NCBI RefSeq assembly: GCF_029910535.1
Contig: NZ_CP069362.1
Location: 186,001-250,000, forward strand
DNA length: 64,000 bases
Source of the DNA: Marinitoga aeolica
GTDB taxonomy: Bacteria > Thermotogota > Thermotogae > Petrotogales > Petrotogaceae
Reading direction: 5' to 3'
The stretch's first letter is position 1. Each line of letters starts with the position of its first letter. The notes under the pieces were generated by a model. It searched no databases. It was not told where the DNA came from and saw nothing but the letters and a program-made list of their open reading frames with translations. Below, one piece after another: positions 1-10,265 of the stretch. A program made the translations under genes and the position numbers.

Positions 1-278
1 TCTGCTTTCATATATTTATCAAATTTTTCAATAACTTGAGAATACAATGAAACAATAGCTTGATTCTCTGATGCTTCATTTAATTTTTTCTGACTTACTT
101 TTTTTAAAAACAATACAGGGTTTCTATTTACATCAACCCATAAGTCTTCATCTATTCTTTCAAATATCTCTTGTGCATCATAATTCCATGTCCACCAAAG
201 ATTCTTACTTAATTCTGGTAACCTGGATAATTTTTCAGGTACCTTAGGTAAAACATTTATCTTTGAAATAAATTCCAT
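1..278 (-). CDS. glgP: Alpha-glucan phosphorylase, N-terminal part (cut by window edge)
   Basis: The first 92 codons read MEFISKINVLPKVP then LSKNLWWTWNYDAQEIFERI and DEDLWVDVNRNPVLFLKKV. This is the N-terminal helical domain (DUF3417 type) that precedes the catalytic domain in the short bacterial/archaeal alpha-glucan phosphorylases. The enzyme releases glucose-1-phosphate from maltodextrin or glycogen in the cytoplasm. The ATG at 278 has a strong GGAGGGAGGA ribosome site just upstream. The catalytic and pyridoxal-phosphate parts lie outside the window, so the function rests on the N-terminal domain alone. Confidence 0.8.
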   Translation of the reverse strand, partial: MEFISKINVLPKVPEKLSRLPELSKNLWWTWNYDAQEIFERIDEDLWVDVNRNPVLFLKKVSQKKLNEASENQAIVSLYSQVIEKFDKYMKA

Positions 279-376
279 GGAAAGTCCTCCCTCCAAAATT
301 TAATATATCCAATACATATTATACCAAAAATTATTGATTTTGTGCAATAATCATAGAAATTTAACTTTAATTAAAA

Positions 377-1714
377 TTAATTACTATTATTTGCCTTTAA
401 AAACGCAAAATTTTCAATATGAAAAGTATTAGGAAACATATCAAAAGGCCTTATAAATTCTATATTATAGAATTTACTTAATTTTGATAAATCTCTTGCC
501 AGAGTTGTTGAATCACAAGATAAATAAAAAATATTTTTTGGTTTCAATTGTAAAATTTTGGTTAAAACTTCTTTACCAAGCCCACTTCGAGGTGGATCAA
601 CAATCAATAAATCTATTTTTTTATTATAATCTTTTATAAATTCTTCTACATCCGCTTTAATAAATGTAGTATTTTTTATACTATTTATATTTGAATTAGA
701 ATGTGCTGCTTTAACAGAAACTCCATTACTTTCTACACCAGTTACATGTTTAAACAATGGAGCTAAATATATTGAAAACAATCCAACACCAGAATATAGA
801 TCCAGTAAATTACCAGAAATTTTTTCTTCTTTTACTATTCTTATAAATTCATCTAAAATCTTTTTAGTTACGTTGTAATTATTTTGAAAGAAAGCTGTTG
901 GTGGAATTTGGTATTCAAATCCATCAAACTCTTCTCTTATTACACCTTCTCCTTTTATAGTTTTATATGGACCTCTTAAAACAACAGAATCAGATCCATT
1001 CATAACATGAATAATCGAATTCGCTCTTATATTTTGTTTTATTAATTCTTTAAATTTTTTATAATTGCTAATATATTCTGTTTTAGTAATAAATATACTC
1101 ATTATTTCATTCTTAGAAAATGATTTTCTAAGAACCAGATGTTTAAATTCTCCTCTTCTAGATTTTGGATTATAAATTTTTAAATTCAATGCTTCAAATA
1201 TCTTTTTAGTTTCATGAATAATCTTATTAAATTCTTTTGGAGCAATTAAACATTTTTTTATATCTATAATTTCATTACTATTTCTCTTTTTAAGACCTAT
1301 TTTTATCTCACCTTTATCATAAGAAAAAGCAAATTCCATTTTACTCCTATAGTGGTTTATTTCATTAGAACCTACTGCATCTAAAACAAGAGAATCGTCT
1401 AATTTACCTATTCTTCTTATTTGTTCTTTAACAATGTTTGTCTTTATTTTTAGTTGCTCATTATAATCAAGATCCAATAACTGACAACCTCCACATTCTT
1501 GAAAATGTGGGCAGGTTGTTCTATTTCTATATGGAGATTTTTCTAAATATTCTACTACTTCTGCAAAATACACATCTTTTTTATTTCCTTTTACTTTTAT
1601 TTTTACAAATTCCCCTGGATAAGCATGTTCAATCATATATATCTTATTATCATACCTCGCAAAACCATATCCTCCGTTTACAATTTTCTCCACAACAACA
1701 TCTATAGTTTCCAT
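377..1714 (-). CDS. rlmD: 23S rRNA (uracil-5-)-methyltransferase, RumA/RlmD family
   Basis: SAM-dependent enzyme of the TrmA/RumA family that makes 5-methyluridine in 23S rRNA. Domains in order: a TRAM RNA-binding domain (about residues 3-60), an iron-sulfur cysteine set CPHFQECGGC with the spacing of E. coli RumA plus a fourth Cys in IIDIKKCLIAP, and a Rossmann methyltransferase domain with LLDLYSGVGLF (SAM loop), DPPRSGLG and YLSCDSTTLARDL carrying the catalytic Cys. The length (about 445 aa) is normal. I chose ATG 1714 because GAGGTGATTAAA precedes it; the GTG nine bases upstream lies inside that ribosome site. Whether it modifies U1939, U747 or both (RlmCD) cannot be read from sequence. 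Confidence 0.9.
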   Translation of the reverse strand: METIDVVVEKIVNGGYGFARYDNKIYMIEHAYPGEFVKIKVKGNKKDVYFAEVVEYLEKSPYRNRTTCPHFQECGGCQLLDLDYNEQLKIKTNIVKEQIRRIGKLDDSLVLDAVGSNEINHYRSKMEFAFSYDKGEIKIGLKKRNSNEIIDIKKCLIAPKEFNKIIHETKKIFEALNLKIYNPKSRRGEFKHLVLRKSFSKNEIMSIFITKTEYISNYKKFKELIKQNIRANSIIHVMNGSDSVVLRGPYKTIKGEGVIREEFDGFEYQIPPTAFFQNNYNVTKKILDEFIRIVKEEKISGNLLDLYSGVGLFSIYLAPLFKHVTGVESNGVSVKAAHSNSNINSIKNTTFIKADVEEFIKDYNKKIDLLIVDPPRSGLGKEVLTKILQLKPKNIFYLSCDSTTLARDLSKLSKFYNIEFIRPFDMFPNTFHIENFAFLKANNSN

Positions 1715-1801
1715 TTTAATCACCTCTTAAATTATTCTATTTTCATTATATCATATATTTCATTTTTTGCCGTTTTTCTGATAAAATATAGTATATGGAA
1801 A

Positions 1802-2269
1802 TTAAAAACCTTTAGCTTTTAATCCCTTCATTATTAAGTCAGATATCTTTATATAATAAAATTTTATTACAACAAATGTTGATGCCCCAATCAAAGGCCA
1901 CAAATATTCAAACATTTTTATATTAAAAAAAGATTTATACATAAAATAGGATGATGCCACTGGTACGAGAAAAAATATAATGTGGGGTATTTTATTTTTT
2001 TTATTATATACAATACTCAATACTGGTGGTAGTAAATAAGTTGAAAAAAATATCAACCCAAACATATCATTTAAAATCAAAATCAAAAAACCTGATGTTA
2101 ATGCTGAAATTACAAAATATTTCATATCCGTAAGCTTATATACAAGTATTAAAGGAATTAAACTAAAAAAGGATATAAGTATTCCAAAAACAGGAATAAA
2201 CATTTGAGATGTAAATAGTAATACCGTAATAACGCTTAGCATAGCAGAAAAAGTTATATTTTTTACCAA
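1802..2269 (-). CDS. Small integral membrane protein, unknown function
   Basis: A 155-aa hydrophobic protein with about five predicted membrane segments: residues ~8-28, ~30-45, ~50-68, ~72-88 and ~95-135. It has no motif I can tie to a family. The start is TTG at 2269, preceded by GAGGTAATTAAG. It diverges from the MarR-type regulator at 2320 and lies upstream of the rRNA methyltransferase on the same strand. A weak overall similarity to small DUF2232/ECF-like membrane proteins is only an impression. The gap of about 50 bp to the divergent gene must hold both promoters, so the MarR protein could regulate it. Confidence 0.7.
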   Translation of the reverse strand: MVKNITFSAMLSVITVLLFTSQMFIPVFGILISFFSLIPLILVYKLTDMKYFVISALTSGFLILILNDMFGLIFFSTYLLPPVLSIVYNKKNKIPHIIFFLVPVASSYFMYKSFFNIKMFEYLWPLIGASTFVVIKFYYIKISDLIMKGLKAKGF

Positions 2270-2319
2270 CTTAATTACCTCACTTTCAAAAATAAAAATA
2301 TTTAGATAGGAGGAACATC

Positions 2320-2763
2320 ATGGAAAAAAACAGATTAGAAAATTTTGAAAAAATTTTAAGGGATATATGTTTTAAAATTAAGGTTGAAGGTAGGAAAATT
2401 ATTAAAAACAGCGAAATTTCTCCCGCACAATTTGATTTACTTCAAATTATATATTTTAGAGGTCCTAAAAGAGTTACTGATATTAGTATTGCTTTAGGAA
2501 TTACCAAAAGTACTACAACTGGTTTAATAAATAGATTAGAGAATTCAGGTTATCTTAAAAAAACAAAGGATGAAAAAGATAAAAGAGTTACCACAATTCA
2601 AATTACACAAAAAGGTGAAAACGTCATAAAAGAAGTTATTAAAGCTCGTGTTGAATTTATGAATAAAGTATTATCTCAAATTGAAAATCCAGAAAATTTA
2701 ATGCGTCAATTAGAGCACCTGGATTATACTATAAATGAGGTGAGGAATAATGAAAAAGAATAA
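2320..2763 (+). CDS. MarR-family winged-helix transcriptional regulator
   Basis: A 147-aa protein with the MarR layout: N-terminal dimerisation helix, winged helix at about residues 35-100 (PKRVTDISIALGITKSTTTG, then LINRLENSGYLKKTKDEKDK and RVTTIQITQKG as the wing), and a C-terminal dimerisation helix. The ligand cannot be inferred. The ATG follows GATAGGAGGAACATC. Its 3' end overlaps the next gene by 14 bases, so it is the first gene of an operon running through the surface-protein genes to rsmE. The divergent membrane-protein gene is another possible target. Confidence 0.9.
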   Translation: MEKNRLENFEKILRDICFKIKVEGRKIIKNSEISPAQFDLLQIIYFRGPKRVTDISIALGITKSTTTGLINRLENSGYLKKTKDEKDKRVTTIQITQKGENVIKEVIKARVEFMNKVLSQIENPENLMRQLEHLDYTINEVRNNEKE

Positions 2764-4438
2764 TATTATATTACTTATATTCTTAACATTCACCATTTTA
2801 TCTTTTTCATTTCAATTAACCATTAATGCTCCAAAAGGTTCATTAGTATATGTTGATAATCAATACACATTAACCATGAAAAATAACAAGGAAATCATTT
2901 CCTTAAATAAAGGAACATATAATATTTTGGTATCAAAATATGGTTATAAAGACTTTAAAATATCCATTTTAATGGATTCAGACAAAGAAATAACAGCAGA
3001 ATTAATTCCTCTGGCTTCTATAATTTTTCATTCAAATTTAAATTCTTTTTATGTTATATTTGACAATAATAAATTGTTGATACAAAATGGCGAAATTTTA
3101 AAAATCCCTGTAAACATAAACAAAATTATTCTTTCTTCAAAAAACTATAAATCTCAGGAAATAGAATTAAAATTAAAACCTTTTGAAACAAAAAATATTA
3201 ATGTTAATTTTATTCCCAATGGGATGGTAACTATAGAATCTACACCAACTGCTAAATTATATATAAATAATGTTTTTATTGGAGAAACCCCATATTCTAC
3301 CGTTTTATCTTTAAATAAAAAATATAATTTAAAGTTAGAAAAAGATGGATATTTAACTCTTGAAAAAAGTATATCTTTAAAAAACGATGAACCAATTAAT
3401 CTTAAATATGAATTAAAAAAAGGAATTCAGTTGTATATTGATTCTTCACCACAAAACGCATTAGTTACAATTAATGGCAAAAGAATGGGGTATACTCCTC
3501 ATACATTTACAGTGCCTTCAGGAAATCTAAAGATTATTTTATCAAAAATTGGTTACATATCAAAAGAATTAACAATAAACTTAGATAAATCTCTTTCAAA
3601 AAAACAACTATTCTTTGAATTATATGAAAACAATAGAATTATAAAATTTCAAAATGTTAATGATCTAGCTTTTTATTTAGATGGAAAATATATTGGAGAA
3701 AATGTTGAATATTTAGAGCTAGATGGAATGCCACATATAATAGAAATCACATCTGAAAAAGATGATAACATATTTTTTAGATACATAATAAATAAAGATT
3801 CTCCAAAAGAAATTATTTTAAATCCAAAATTATCAACTTCAGTTGAAGTTTTATCTCAGGAAAAAATATTAACGTATATTGGGGATAAATATGCATTCAC
3901 ACCTTCAACAATTTTAATAAATACAATGCAGAATACTAAAAATATTGATATTTATTATTTAAATTCAAAAAAATCAACTATTTTAAGAAAAAACAGATCA
4001 CAAACAGTGTTCCTAACAAATAATGAAAATGTTGGCGCTGTTTCATTATTTACATCATCATCCTATGCTTTAATCTATATCGATGGAAAATATATAAATA
4101 AAGGATATGTTTTAGGATATGTTTTGGATTCTGGATCACATAACGTCACATTTAAATTTCCAGACGGAAAAATGTACAATATCAATGTTAATATAAACAA
4201 TTATGAACATAGAGTTATATTTTTCTCAAAAGCAAATCTTGTACCGGTAAAAATTATTAAAACAAAGTCTTTTGATGTTTATGTGGATGATGTTAAATAT
4301 TCATCATCTGAACTTGATTTAAGATTAGAATATGGAGTACATAAAATTGCAATATATAAAGGCCAGAAAAAGATTGCTGAAAGATTTATATATTTAACAG
4401 ATGAGGGAAAATACATCAATCTTGATAATTGGTATTAA
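2750..4438 (+). CDS. Secreted PEGA-repeat surface protein
   Basis: A 562-aa exported protein with N-terminal signal peptide MKKNNIILLIFLTFTILSF. It carries several PEGA repeats, beta-sandwich modules typical of cell-surface proteins. The clearest are GMVTIESTPTAKLYINNVF followed by IGETPYSTVLSL, and LYIDSSPQNALVTINGKRMG followed by YTPHTFTVPSG. More diverged copies follow around FQNVNDLAFYLDGKYIGENV and SSYALIYIDGKYINKG. It probably sits in the periplasm or on the toga/outer membrane; its binding partner is unknown. The start ATG lies inside the MarR gene end and follows GAGGTGAGGAATA. The next gene, an outer-membrane anchor, is 12 bp downstream, consistent with a shared cell-envelope role. 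Confidence 0.85.
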   Translation: MKKNNIILLIFLTFTILSFSFQLTINAPKGSLVYVDNQYTLTMKNNKEIISLNKGTYNILVSKYGYKDFKISILMDSDKEITAELIPLASIIFHSNLNSFYVIFDNNKLLIQNGEILKIPVNINKIILSSKNYKSQEIELKLKPFETKNINVNFIPNGMVTIESTPTAKLYINNVFIGETPYSTVLSLNKKYNLKLEKDGYLTLEKSISLKNDEPINLKYELKKGIQLYIDSSPQNALVTINGKRMGYTPHTFTVPSGNLKIILSKIGYISKELTINLDKSLSKKQLFFELYENNRIIKFQNVNDLAFYLDGKYIGENVEYLELDGMPHIIEITSEKDDNIFFRYIINKDSPKEIILNPKLSTSVEVLSQEKILTYIGDKYAFTPSTILINTMQNTKNIDIYYLNSKKSTILRKNRSQTVFLTNNENVGAVSLFTSSSYALIYIDGKYINKGYVLGYVLDSGSHNVTFKFPDGKMYNINVNINNYEHRVIFFSKANLVPVKIIKTKSFDVYVDDVKYSSSELDLRLEYGVHKIAIYKGQKKIAERFIYLTDEGKYINLDNWY

Positions 4439-4450
4439 GGGGGCAAAAAA

Positions 4451-6781
4451 ATGAAAAGAGTTATTCTTTCAATTATATTATTACTATTTATATTATCTGT
4501 ATTTGGAGAAATTGCAGATGTAAAACCAGCATCTCCTGTTTATCCACATGTGTATAAGGTTGTCAATGCCGGCATAATGGAAACTGATACACAAGGAAAA
4601 TTTAATGGTGCAATATCTATTTCAAGATATGATCTTGCCATTTTTGGCTCAAAATTTCTTGATTATCTAGATGAAAATTATAAAAAAGAATTAACTACTT
4701 TAGATGCATCACTCACAAAATTAGAAACTGAAAAATTGCCTACAAGAGTATATACTCTTGAAAATTTTATTTTTTCACTTGACGCCGATTATAAAAACAC
4801 CAAAAATACCGTTATGGATTTATCCACCAGAGTTAAAAATTTAGAAAATGCCATAACCATAGATTCTACTGATTCAAACAATCCTATTTTTAAAGCGATA
4901 GCTCAAAATGCTTATATGGTTGCCGAAAAAAAATCTGTTGAAAAAATAAATGAATTATATGAAACCACATTAGCTTCTATGGTTTTATTTAGCAATAGAA
5001 TGAATGACTTTGAAAAGGCTGTAGAAGGTGTATTGGAACAATTTTCAAAAACAAAAGAATATATGACAAACACCCTTGATGATTATTTAAAAAGAGAACA
5101 AAACAATTATAAATCATATATAGATGATCTATTTACAAAAGAAAAAGAAGGATTAAAATTATTTATCACCAATGAAGTTTCAGCACAAATGCGTTGGAAA
5201 GATAGCAGTGAAAATGCAACAATTACTCAATTGATGAATGAAATTAATAATTTAAAAAATGAAATTTCTTCATCAAATGACTATATTGACAACATAATTC
5301 AGCAGAAATTTGATTTTCAGGTTAAACCTTTAATTAATTTAACCTCTAAAATTCCAGAATTAGACAATCAGATTAAAGAATTAAATGATAAAGTATTACA
5401 ATTAGAAACTTCAAGAGTAAAAATAACAGACTATTCAACGATATCAAATGATACATTATTATATAAAAAACTACAAGAAATTGAAAATAAAACCAATGAT
5501 ATACCAACATTAAAAACAAAGGTTGAAGAATTGGAAAAAGTTATAAATTCATATAATGGAATATTATCTGATGCATCTAATAGAATAAATAATTTAGAAA
5601 GTAAAGTCATAGATTTAGAAAAAACCATAAGCGATATAAAAGTTACAGCTAATACTCAACTTCCTCAAGAATTACTTGATAGATTATCAAACATTGAAAA
5701 AAGATTAGATAACATGAAAACTTTAGAAAGTGCTGCTAATGAAATAAATACATTTAATAAAAAATTACAAGAATTTGATCAAAGAATCGGTTTATTAGAA
5801 GGAGCTGCTTTTGATAAAGAAAATGAAAGCATATCTAATCTATTTACTAAATTGGATCAAATTGAATCAAGAATTAACACTAATGATTATGCTGTTTCAA
5901 ACTTAACTGCCCAAGTTTTAAACATGGCAAAAGATTTAGAAGACTTTAGAAACGCAGTAAAAGAGAGCGGATTAAAAAATATCGGAGAATTACTAACAAA
6001 TGTAAACTCTGTATTACCTAAAATTAGTAATTTAGAACAAATGAGCACAAAAAATTATCAGGAGATACAGAAAATCAATGACCAACTGAAAGCAATAGAT
6101 GAATTAAAAGCTAAAGATGATGAGTTAACTAAAAAGATTAGAGATATGAATAAACTAGTTCAAGATTTAGCTTTGCAACCTCCAACAGAAAAATTACAAA
6201 ATGATGTTATCAATAATACTAAGACCTTATTTGAATTGAAAAGCGAATTTGACAAAAAAGTATTACAATTAAACACATTTGAAAATAGACTAAAATCATT
6301 AGAAAACTCTATATACAATTTAGAGAACCTTCCTTCTAACAATAAAGATGTTCTAACAGAAATAATAAGTGAAATGGTATCTCAATCAATCATGAAAAAA
6401 TCAGATGATATTAAAAATTACGTATATATGCAAATAAAAGATGATTTAATAAAAGAAAATATGAAATCTTTAGAATCTATCATCACTAGATTAAACAATG
6501 TAGAACAAAAAGTAGAAAATATTTCTGATACTTCTTATTTAGATGAGAAAGTAATAAACTTAGAAAAAGAAGTTACAGAATTGAAATCACAAAATAATAA
6601 ACTTACATCAGAAATCCTGGAAATGAAAAAAGAGTCAACAGATACAAATTCTCTAAAAAATAAAGTAGAAAACTTAGAAAACAGAATTAATAATCAAAAT
6701 ATATTAAATAATATACTATACAGTTTAGTTGGTGGAATTGTTGGAGGAATTGCAGTTTATGTTATAATGGGAGGAATGTGA
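4451..6781 (+). CDS. Omp-alpha-like outer-membrane anchor (SLH domain plus long coiled coil)
   Basis: A 776-aa protein. A signal peptide (MKRVILSIILLLFILSVFG) is followed by an SLH-type domain (DVKPASPVYPHVYKVVNAGI, then ISRYDLAIFGSKFLDYL). About 600 residues of heptad-repeat coiled coil follow, and the C-terminus is a single membrane segment, LVGGIVGGIAVYVIMGG. This is the architecture of Thermotoga Omp-alpha, which spans the periplasm and links the peptidoglycan side to the outer membrane. It is the strongest lineage marker in the window. The ribosome site is AAGGGGGCAAAAA. It sits between the PEGA protein and two patatin-like proteins in one tight operon. Confidence 0.85.
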   Translation: MKRVILSIILLLFILSVFGEIADVKPASPVYPHVYKVVNAGIMETDTQGKFNGAISISRYDLAIFGSKFLDYLDENYKKELTTLDASLTKLETEKLPTRVYTLENFIFSLDADYKNTKNTVMDLSTRVKNLENAITIDSTDSNNPIFKAIAQNAYMVAEKKSVEKINELYETTLASMVLFSNRMNDFEKAVEGVLEQFSKTKEYMTNTLDDYLKREQNNYKSYIDDLFTKEKEGLKLFITNEVSAQMRWKDSSENATITQLMNEINNLKNEISSSNDYIDNIIQQKFDFQVKPLINLTSKIPELDNQIKELNDKVLQLETSRVKITDYSTISNDTLLYKKLQEIENKTNDIPTLKTKVEELEKVINSYNGILSDASNRINNLESKVIDLEKTISDIKVTANTQLPQELLDRLSNIEKRLDNMKTLESAANEINTFNKKLQEFDQRIGLLEGAAFDKENESISNLFTKLDQIESRINTNDYAVSNLTAQVLNMAKDLEDFRNAVKESGLKNIGELLTNVNSVLPKISNLEQMSTKNYQEIQKINDQLKAIDELKAKDDELTKKIRDMNKLVQDLALQPPTEKLQNDVINNTKTLFELKSEFDKKVLQLNTFENRLKSLENSIYNLENLPSNNKDVLTEIISEMVSQSIMKKSDDIKNYVYMQIKDDLIKENMKSLESIITRLNNVEQKVENISDTSYLDEKVINLEKEVTELKSQNNKLTSEILEMKKESTDTNSLKNKVENLENRINNQNILNNILYSLVGGIVGGIAVYVIMGGM

Positions 6782-7572
6782 TGAATTATGGAATCGCTTT
6801 AGGTAGCGGCGGTATTCGAGGAATGGCACATATTGCTTTATTGGAATATTTAGAAAATAAATATGAAAAAAAACCTATATCTATAAGTGGTTGTAGCGCC
6901 GGTTCTTTAATTGGCGCATTATATGCTTTAGAACCAGATAGTAAAATAGTTATGAGAAAGCTTAGTTACATTATCAATCATTCTACAAAAGAAATAACCC
7001 ACATAAAGAAAAGCCTTGAAAATAAAATTGCAGGATTCGCAAAATTATTATCTTCTCCTGGAATTTTAAATAACGATTTATTATTTAGTCTATTAAAATC
7101 TCTTTTCTACAAAAAAAGATTTTCTGATTGTAAAATACCCTTTGGTGCCGTAGCGTTGGATATTGAATCCGAAACAATTGAAGAAATTACCGAAGGCTAT
7201 ATTTTAGATGCTGTAATGGCATCATCAAATGTACCGGCTGCATTTACGCCTAAATTAATGGGTGGAATGACATTAATTGATGGTGGAACGCTTGAAGAAG
7301 TTCCTGTTGAACTTTGCAGAAAATTAGGAGCAGAATATGTTATTGCATCACATATCCCTCAAAAAAATGAAAAATTTAATGATGGTTTAGAATACATTAA
7401 TTTTATTTCTTCTTTAAGTGCTAATTTAATAACAACTAATCATTTGAAAAATGCTGATGAAACATATATATTTGATTCTATATATCAATGGTATGAATTT
7501 GATAAATATAAAGAAATTTATCTTGAAGCAAAATTGAAACTCGAAAGAAGTGATAAAAATGAAAGAAATTAA
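6781..7572 (+). CDS. Patatin-like phospholipase (RssA type)
   Basis: A serine acyl hydrolase of the patatin family. It has the oxyanion-hole loop GSGGIRGMAH near the N-terminus, the nucleophile elbow GCSAG (GxSxG) around residue 40, and the catalytic Asp in LIDGGTLEEVP (DGG). At 263 aa it is the short bacterial form without extra domains. I prefer ATG 6781, which overlaps the upstream TGA as TGATG, six bases from GGAGG; a GTG at 6778 is also possible but too close to the ribosome site. The neighbour is a second, degenerate patatin-like gene, suggesting an ancient duplication. Substrates are probably membrane lipids. Confidence 0.88.
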   Translation: MNYGIALGSGGIRGMAHIALLEYLENKYEKKPISISGCSAGSLIGALYALEPDSKIVMRKLSYIINHSTKEITHIKKSLENKIAGFAKLLSSPGILNNDLLFSLLKSLFYKKRFSDCKIPFGAVALDIESETIEEITEGYILDAVMASSNVPAAFTPKLMGGMTLIDGGTLEEVPVELCRKLGAEYVIASHIPQKNEKFNDGLEYINFISSLSANLITTNHLKNADETYIFDSIYQWYEFDKYKEIYLEAKLKLERSDKNERN

Positions 7573-8350
7573 AATTGCCTCTGGAGATTTCAAATATGGT
7601 ATATACTGGAATTCTGGTGTTATAGCTGAATTTATTAACTATAACATACCTATTTTTTTAAGAGTATCTGGTATTAGTTCATTATTAATATTTTTTATCT
7701 CAAAATATAAAAGCAATTTTTTTGGAAAAATGATTGAATTCATAAAAAACTCTAAAATATTAAACAGATACTTTTTTAAAGACAAAATATATGAAAATTT
7801 ATACAATCAAGCTATTACATTGTGGAAATTGAATAGAAAAAAACAATTTGAATTTGAATCACATAAAGAATTGGAAAAAGAATTAAAAAATTACTTTGGC
7901 AACCTTAAAATAAAAGATTTAGGTAATTTTTTTGAAATTGAAAGTTATGATATTTCAAAAAATGAAATTTATAACTTTAGTCCCGATGAATATTATATAG
8001 ATGCTTTACTAGCTTCTTTTTCATCACCTCCATTTTTTAAATATTTTGAATATAAAGAAAAATGGTTGGTACCAACAGCAGAAATCTCATTATGTCCACT
8101 AAAATTAGATGACATAGATGTTATTACTTCTTTAGAATGTTCTTTAAAATTGCCAACGCCAAAGAATGGAGCAGAAATATTACTTTATTCATTTTTTTTG
8201 AGAAAAAAGAAATTATTTGATATAATTACTAAAGAAAAAGATATTTTAACCCCTTTAAAATTAACTTCACTCTCTTTAAGTGGGGCATCATACAATAATG
8301 CAAAAAAAATGGCTCAATTATGGATAAATAAAAATCTGGAGGTATTATAA
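7559..8350 (+). CDS. Degenerate patatin-like protein, probably catalytically dead
   Basis: A 263-aa protein of nearly the same length as its upstream neighbour and collinear with it, but the catalytic positions are lost. The glycine-rich N-terminal loop has become ASGDFKYGIYWNSG, the GxSxG elbow is replaced by VSGISSLLI, and no DGG/DGA triplet is found where expected (WLVPTAEISLCPL). It may be a pseudoenzyme partner of the active patatin. I chose ATG 7559, which overlaps the end of the previous gene; a GTG at 7550 in the same frame is possible. The paralogy is inferred from size, order and the aligned elbow, not from a computed alignment. Confidence 0.6.
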   Translation: MKEIKIASGDFKYGIYWNSGVIAEFINYNIPIFLRVSGISSLLIFFISKYKSNFFGKMIEFIKNSKILNRYFFKDKIYENLYNQAITLWKLNRKKQFEFESHKELEKELKNYFGNLKIKDLGNFFEIESYDISKNEIYNFSPDEYYIDALLASFSSPPFFKYFEYKEKWLVPTAEISLCPLKLDDIDVITSLECSLKLPTPKNGAEILLYSFFLRKKKLFDIITKEKDILTPLKLTSLSLSGASYNNAKKMAQLWINKNLEVL

Positions 8351-8994
8351 TGAAAAAGGTATTTTTATTTTTATTTGTAATTCTTATTACTATTTCTTTT
8401 TCATCAACTATTCATGTTAGTGCCAATTCTGTTAAAGGTGGAGATGATTTCTACGTATTAAAAAATAACGTCCAGGTAATAAAAGACACTTTAGAAGTTT
8501 TAACAGATTTAGCAACAGTTACACTTGTAAATGAAGAATGGAGAGATTTAGAATCTGAAGGCAATATAAAAATTAAAACTGATACAATGGAAGCTACATC
8601 ATTATTTTTAAGTTATGATTTAAAGAAAGATATAGGCGAATTAAAAGACAATGTCGAAACAAAAATCACATTAAAAGAAGAAAATAAAGACATTTTTATA
8701 TATTGTGATATCATTGAATTTGACAATAAAAATAAAACTTATTCTGGTAAGATGGTAGATGAAAATTCACTGGTAAAAATTATTAAAGATGATTATTTAA
8801 TTTTTGCAAAGTCTTTTGAATATGATGAAAATACAAAACTTTTAACATTAAAAGACAATGTAAATATTAAGAACGATAAGAAAAAAATTGATATGAAAAC
8901 TTCTCAAGCAACATTTAAAACCGATAAAAACGAAATTTCTGCACAAAGGGTAAAATTAACTCTTGAAATAAAGGATAAGGAGGAAAACAAATGA
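8350..8994 (+). CDS. Exported OstA/LptA-like protein
   Basis: A 214-aa protein with signal peptide [19 protein letters not shown] and a repetitive beta-strand pattern. Segments such as [52 protein letters not shown] and [19 protein letters not shown] are typical of the OstA/LptA beta-jellyroll used in periplasmic lipid or LPS transport. The ATG overlaps the previous TAA and follows GGAGGTATTATA. It overlaps serS by four bases at its 3' end. The order patatin, patatin-like, OstA suggests a role in envelope lipid handling, though the lineage's lipids may differ from classical LPS. Confidence 0.65.
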   Translation: MKKVFLFLFVILITISFSSTIHVSANSVKGGDDFYVLKNNVQVIKDTLEVLTDLATVTLVNEEWRDLESEGNIKIKTDTMEATSLFLSYDLKKDIGELKDNVETKITLKEENKDIFIYCDIIEFDNKNKTYSGKMVDENSLVKIIKDDYLIFAKSFEYDENTKLLTLKDNVNIKNDKKKIDMKTSQATFKTDKNEISAQRVKLTLEIKDKEENK

Positions 8995-10265
8995 TAGATA
9001 TTAAGTTAATTAGAAAAAATCCTGAGGTTGTTATTGATGCATTAATAAAAAGAAACCACGAAACCGATTTAATAAATCAAATTAAAGAATTAGATGAAGA
9101 AAAAAGAAATATTCAAAAAGAGGTCGAAATATTAAGGGCTCAAAGAAATTCCTTTTCAAAACAAATTGCTAAACTAAAATCAGCTGGAAATACTGAAGAA
9201 TTAAAGAATATAATGGAAGAATCAAAAGAAGTGGGTACTAAAATAAAAGAATTAGAATTAAAAATGAGAGAAATTGAAGATAAAATTCATATAAAATTAT
9301 TATATATTCCTAATATTCCAGATGAAACTGTACCTATAGGAAAATCAGAAGATGATAATGTTGAAATAAGAAAATGGGGAAAACCAAAAGAATTTGATTT
9401 TGAACCTAAAGCTCATTGGGATTTAGGCCCTGAATTAGGAATGTTAGACTTTGAAAGAGCTTCTAAAATAAGTGGTTCAAGATTCTCTATTTTAAAATCA
9501 CAATTAGCTAAAATGGAAAGAGCTTTAATAAATTTCATGCTTGATGTTCACACAAAAGAACATGGATATATGGAAATTGTTCCTCCACATTTGGTAAAAA
9601 GAGAAACAATGCTTGGCACAGGGCAATTACCAAAATTCGAAGAAGAAGCATACAATACAAAAGATGACGATTTATTTTTAATTCCAACTGCAGAAGTCAC
9701 ATTAGCAGGAATGCATCAAAATGAAGTTTTAAGTTTTAAAGATTTACCTTTAAAATATGTTGCATACACACCATGTTATAGAAGAGAAGCTGGAAGTTAT
9801 GGAAAAGATGTGCGTGGAATGATCAGACAACATCAATTTGACAAAGTTGAATTATTCTGGTATACAACACCTGATGAATCAGAAAAAGCTTTAGAAGAAT
9901 TAACATCACATGCAGAAAGAATTTTACAGCTATTAGAATTACCATATAGAGTTATAACCTTATGTACTGGCGATCTTGGTTTTGGTGCTGCTAAAACTTA
10001 TGATCTTGAAGTATGGTTACCAAGTTATAATGCATATAAAGAAATCTCTTCATGTAGTAATGTAAAAGATTTCCAGGCACGAAGAGGAAATACAAGATAT
10101 AGAACAAGAGAAAACAAAATGGAATATGTGCACACTTTAAATGGTTCAGGATTAGCAATTGGGAGAACATTAGTGGCTATAATGGAAAATTATCAAATGC
10201 CTGATGGAAAGATTAAAGTACCAGAGGTATTAGTTCCATATATGGGTATGGAGGTTATTGGTTAA
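8991..10265 (+). CDS. serS: Seryl-tRNA synthetase
   Basis: A 424-aa class II aminoacyl-tRNA synthetase that charges tRNA-Ser in the cytoplasm. It has the N-terminal tRNA-binding helical arm (residues ~1-105), then the catalytic core. Motif 2 is [19 protein letters not shown] followed by [10 protein letters not shown], and motif 3 is [37 protein letters not shown] is the usual segment before motif 2. The length is typical. The start overlaps the OstA gene as ATGA with GGAGG upstream, and its stop overlaps the rsmE start as TAATG, so these are translationally coupled. Confidence 0.97.
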   Translation: MIDIKLIRKNPEVVIDALIKRNHETDLINQIKELDEEKRNIQKEVEILRAQRNSFSKQIAKLKSAGNTEELKNIMEESKEVGTKIKELELKMREIEDKIHIKLLYIPNIPDETVPIGKSEDDNVEIRKWGKPKEFDFEPKAHWDLGPELGMLDFERASKISGSRFSILKSQLAKMERALINFMLDVHTKEHGYMEIVPPHLVKRETMLGTGQLPKFEEEAYNTKDDDLFLIPTAEVTLAGMHQNEVLSFKDLPLKYVAYTPCYRREAGSYGKDVRGMIRQHQFDKVELFWYTTPDESEKALEELTSHAERILQLLELPYRVITLCTGDLGFGAAKTYDLEVWLPSYNAYKEISSCSNVKDFQARRGNTRYRTRENKMEYVHTLNGSGLAIGRTLVAIMENYQMPDGKIKVPEVLVPYMGMEVIG

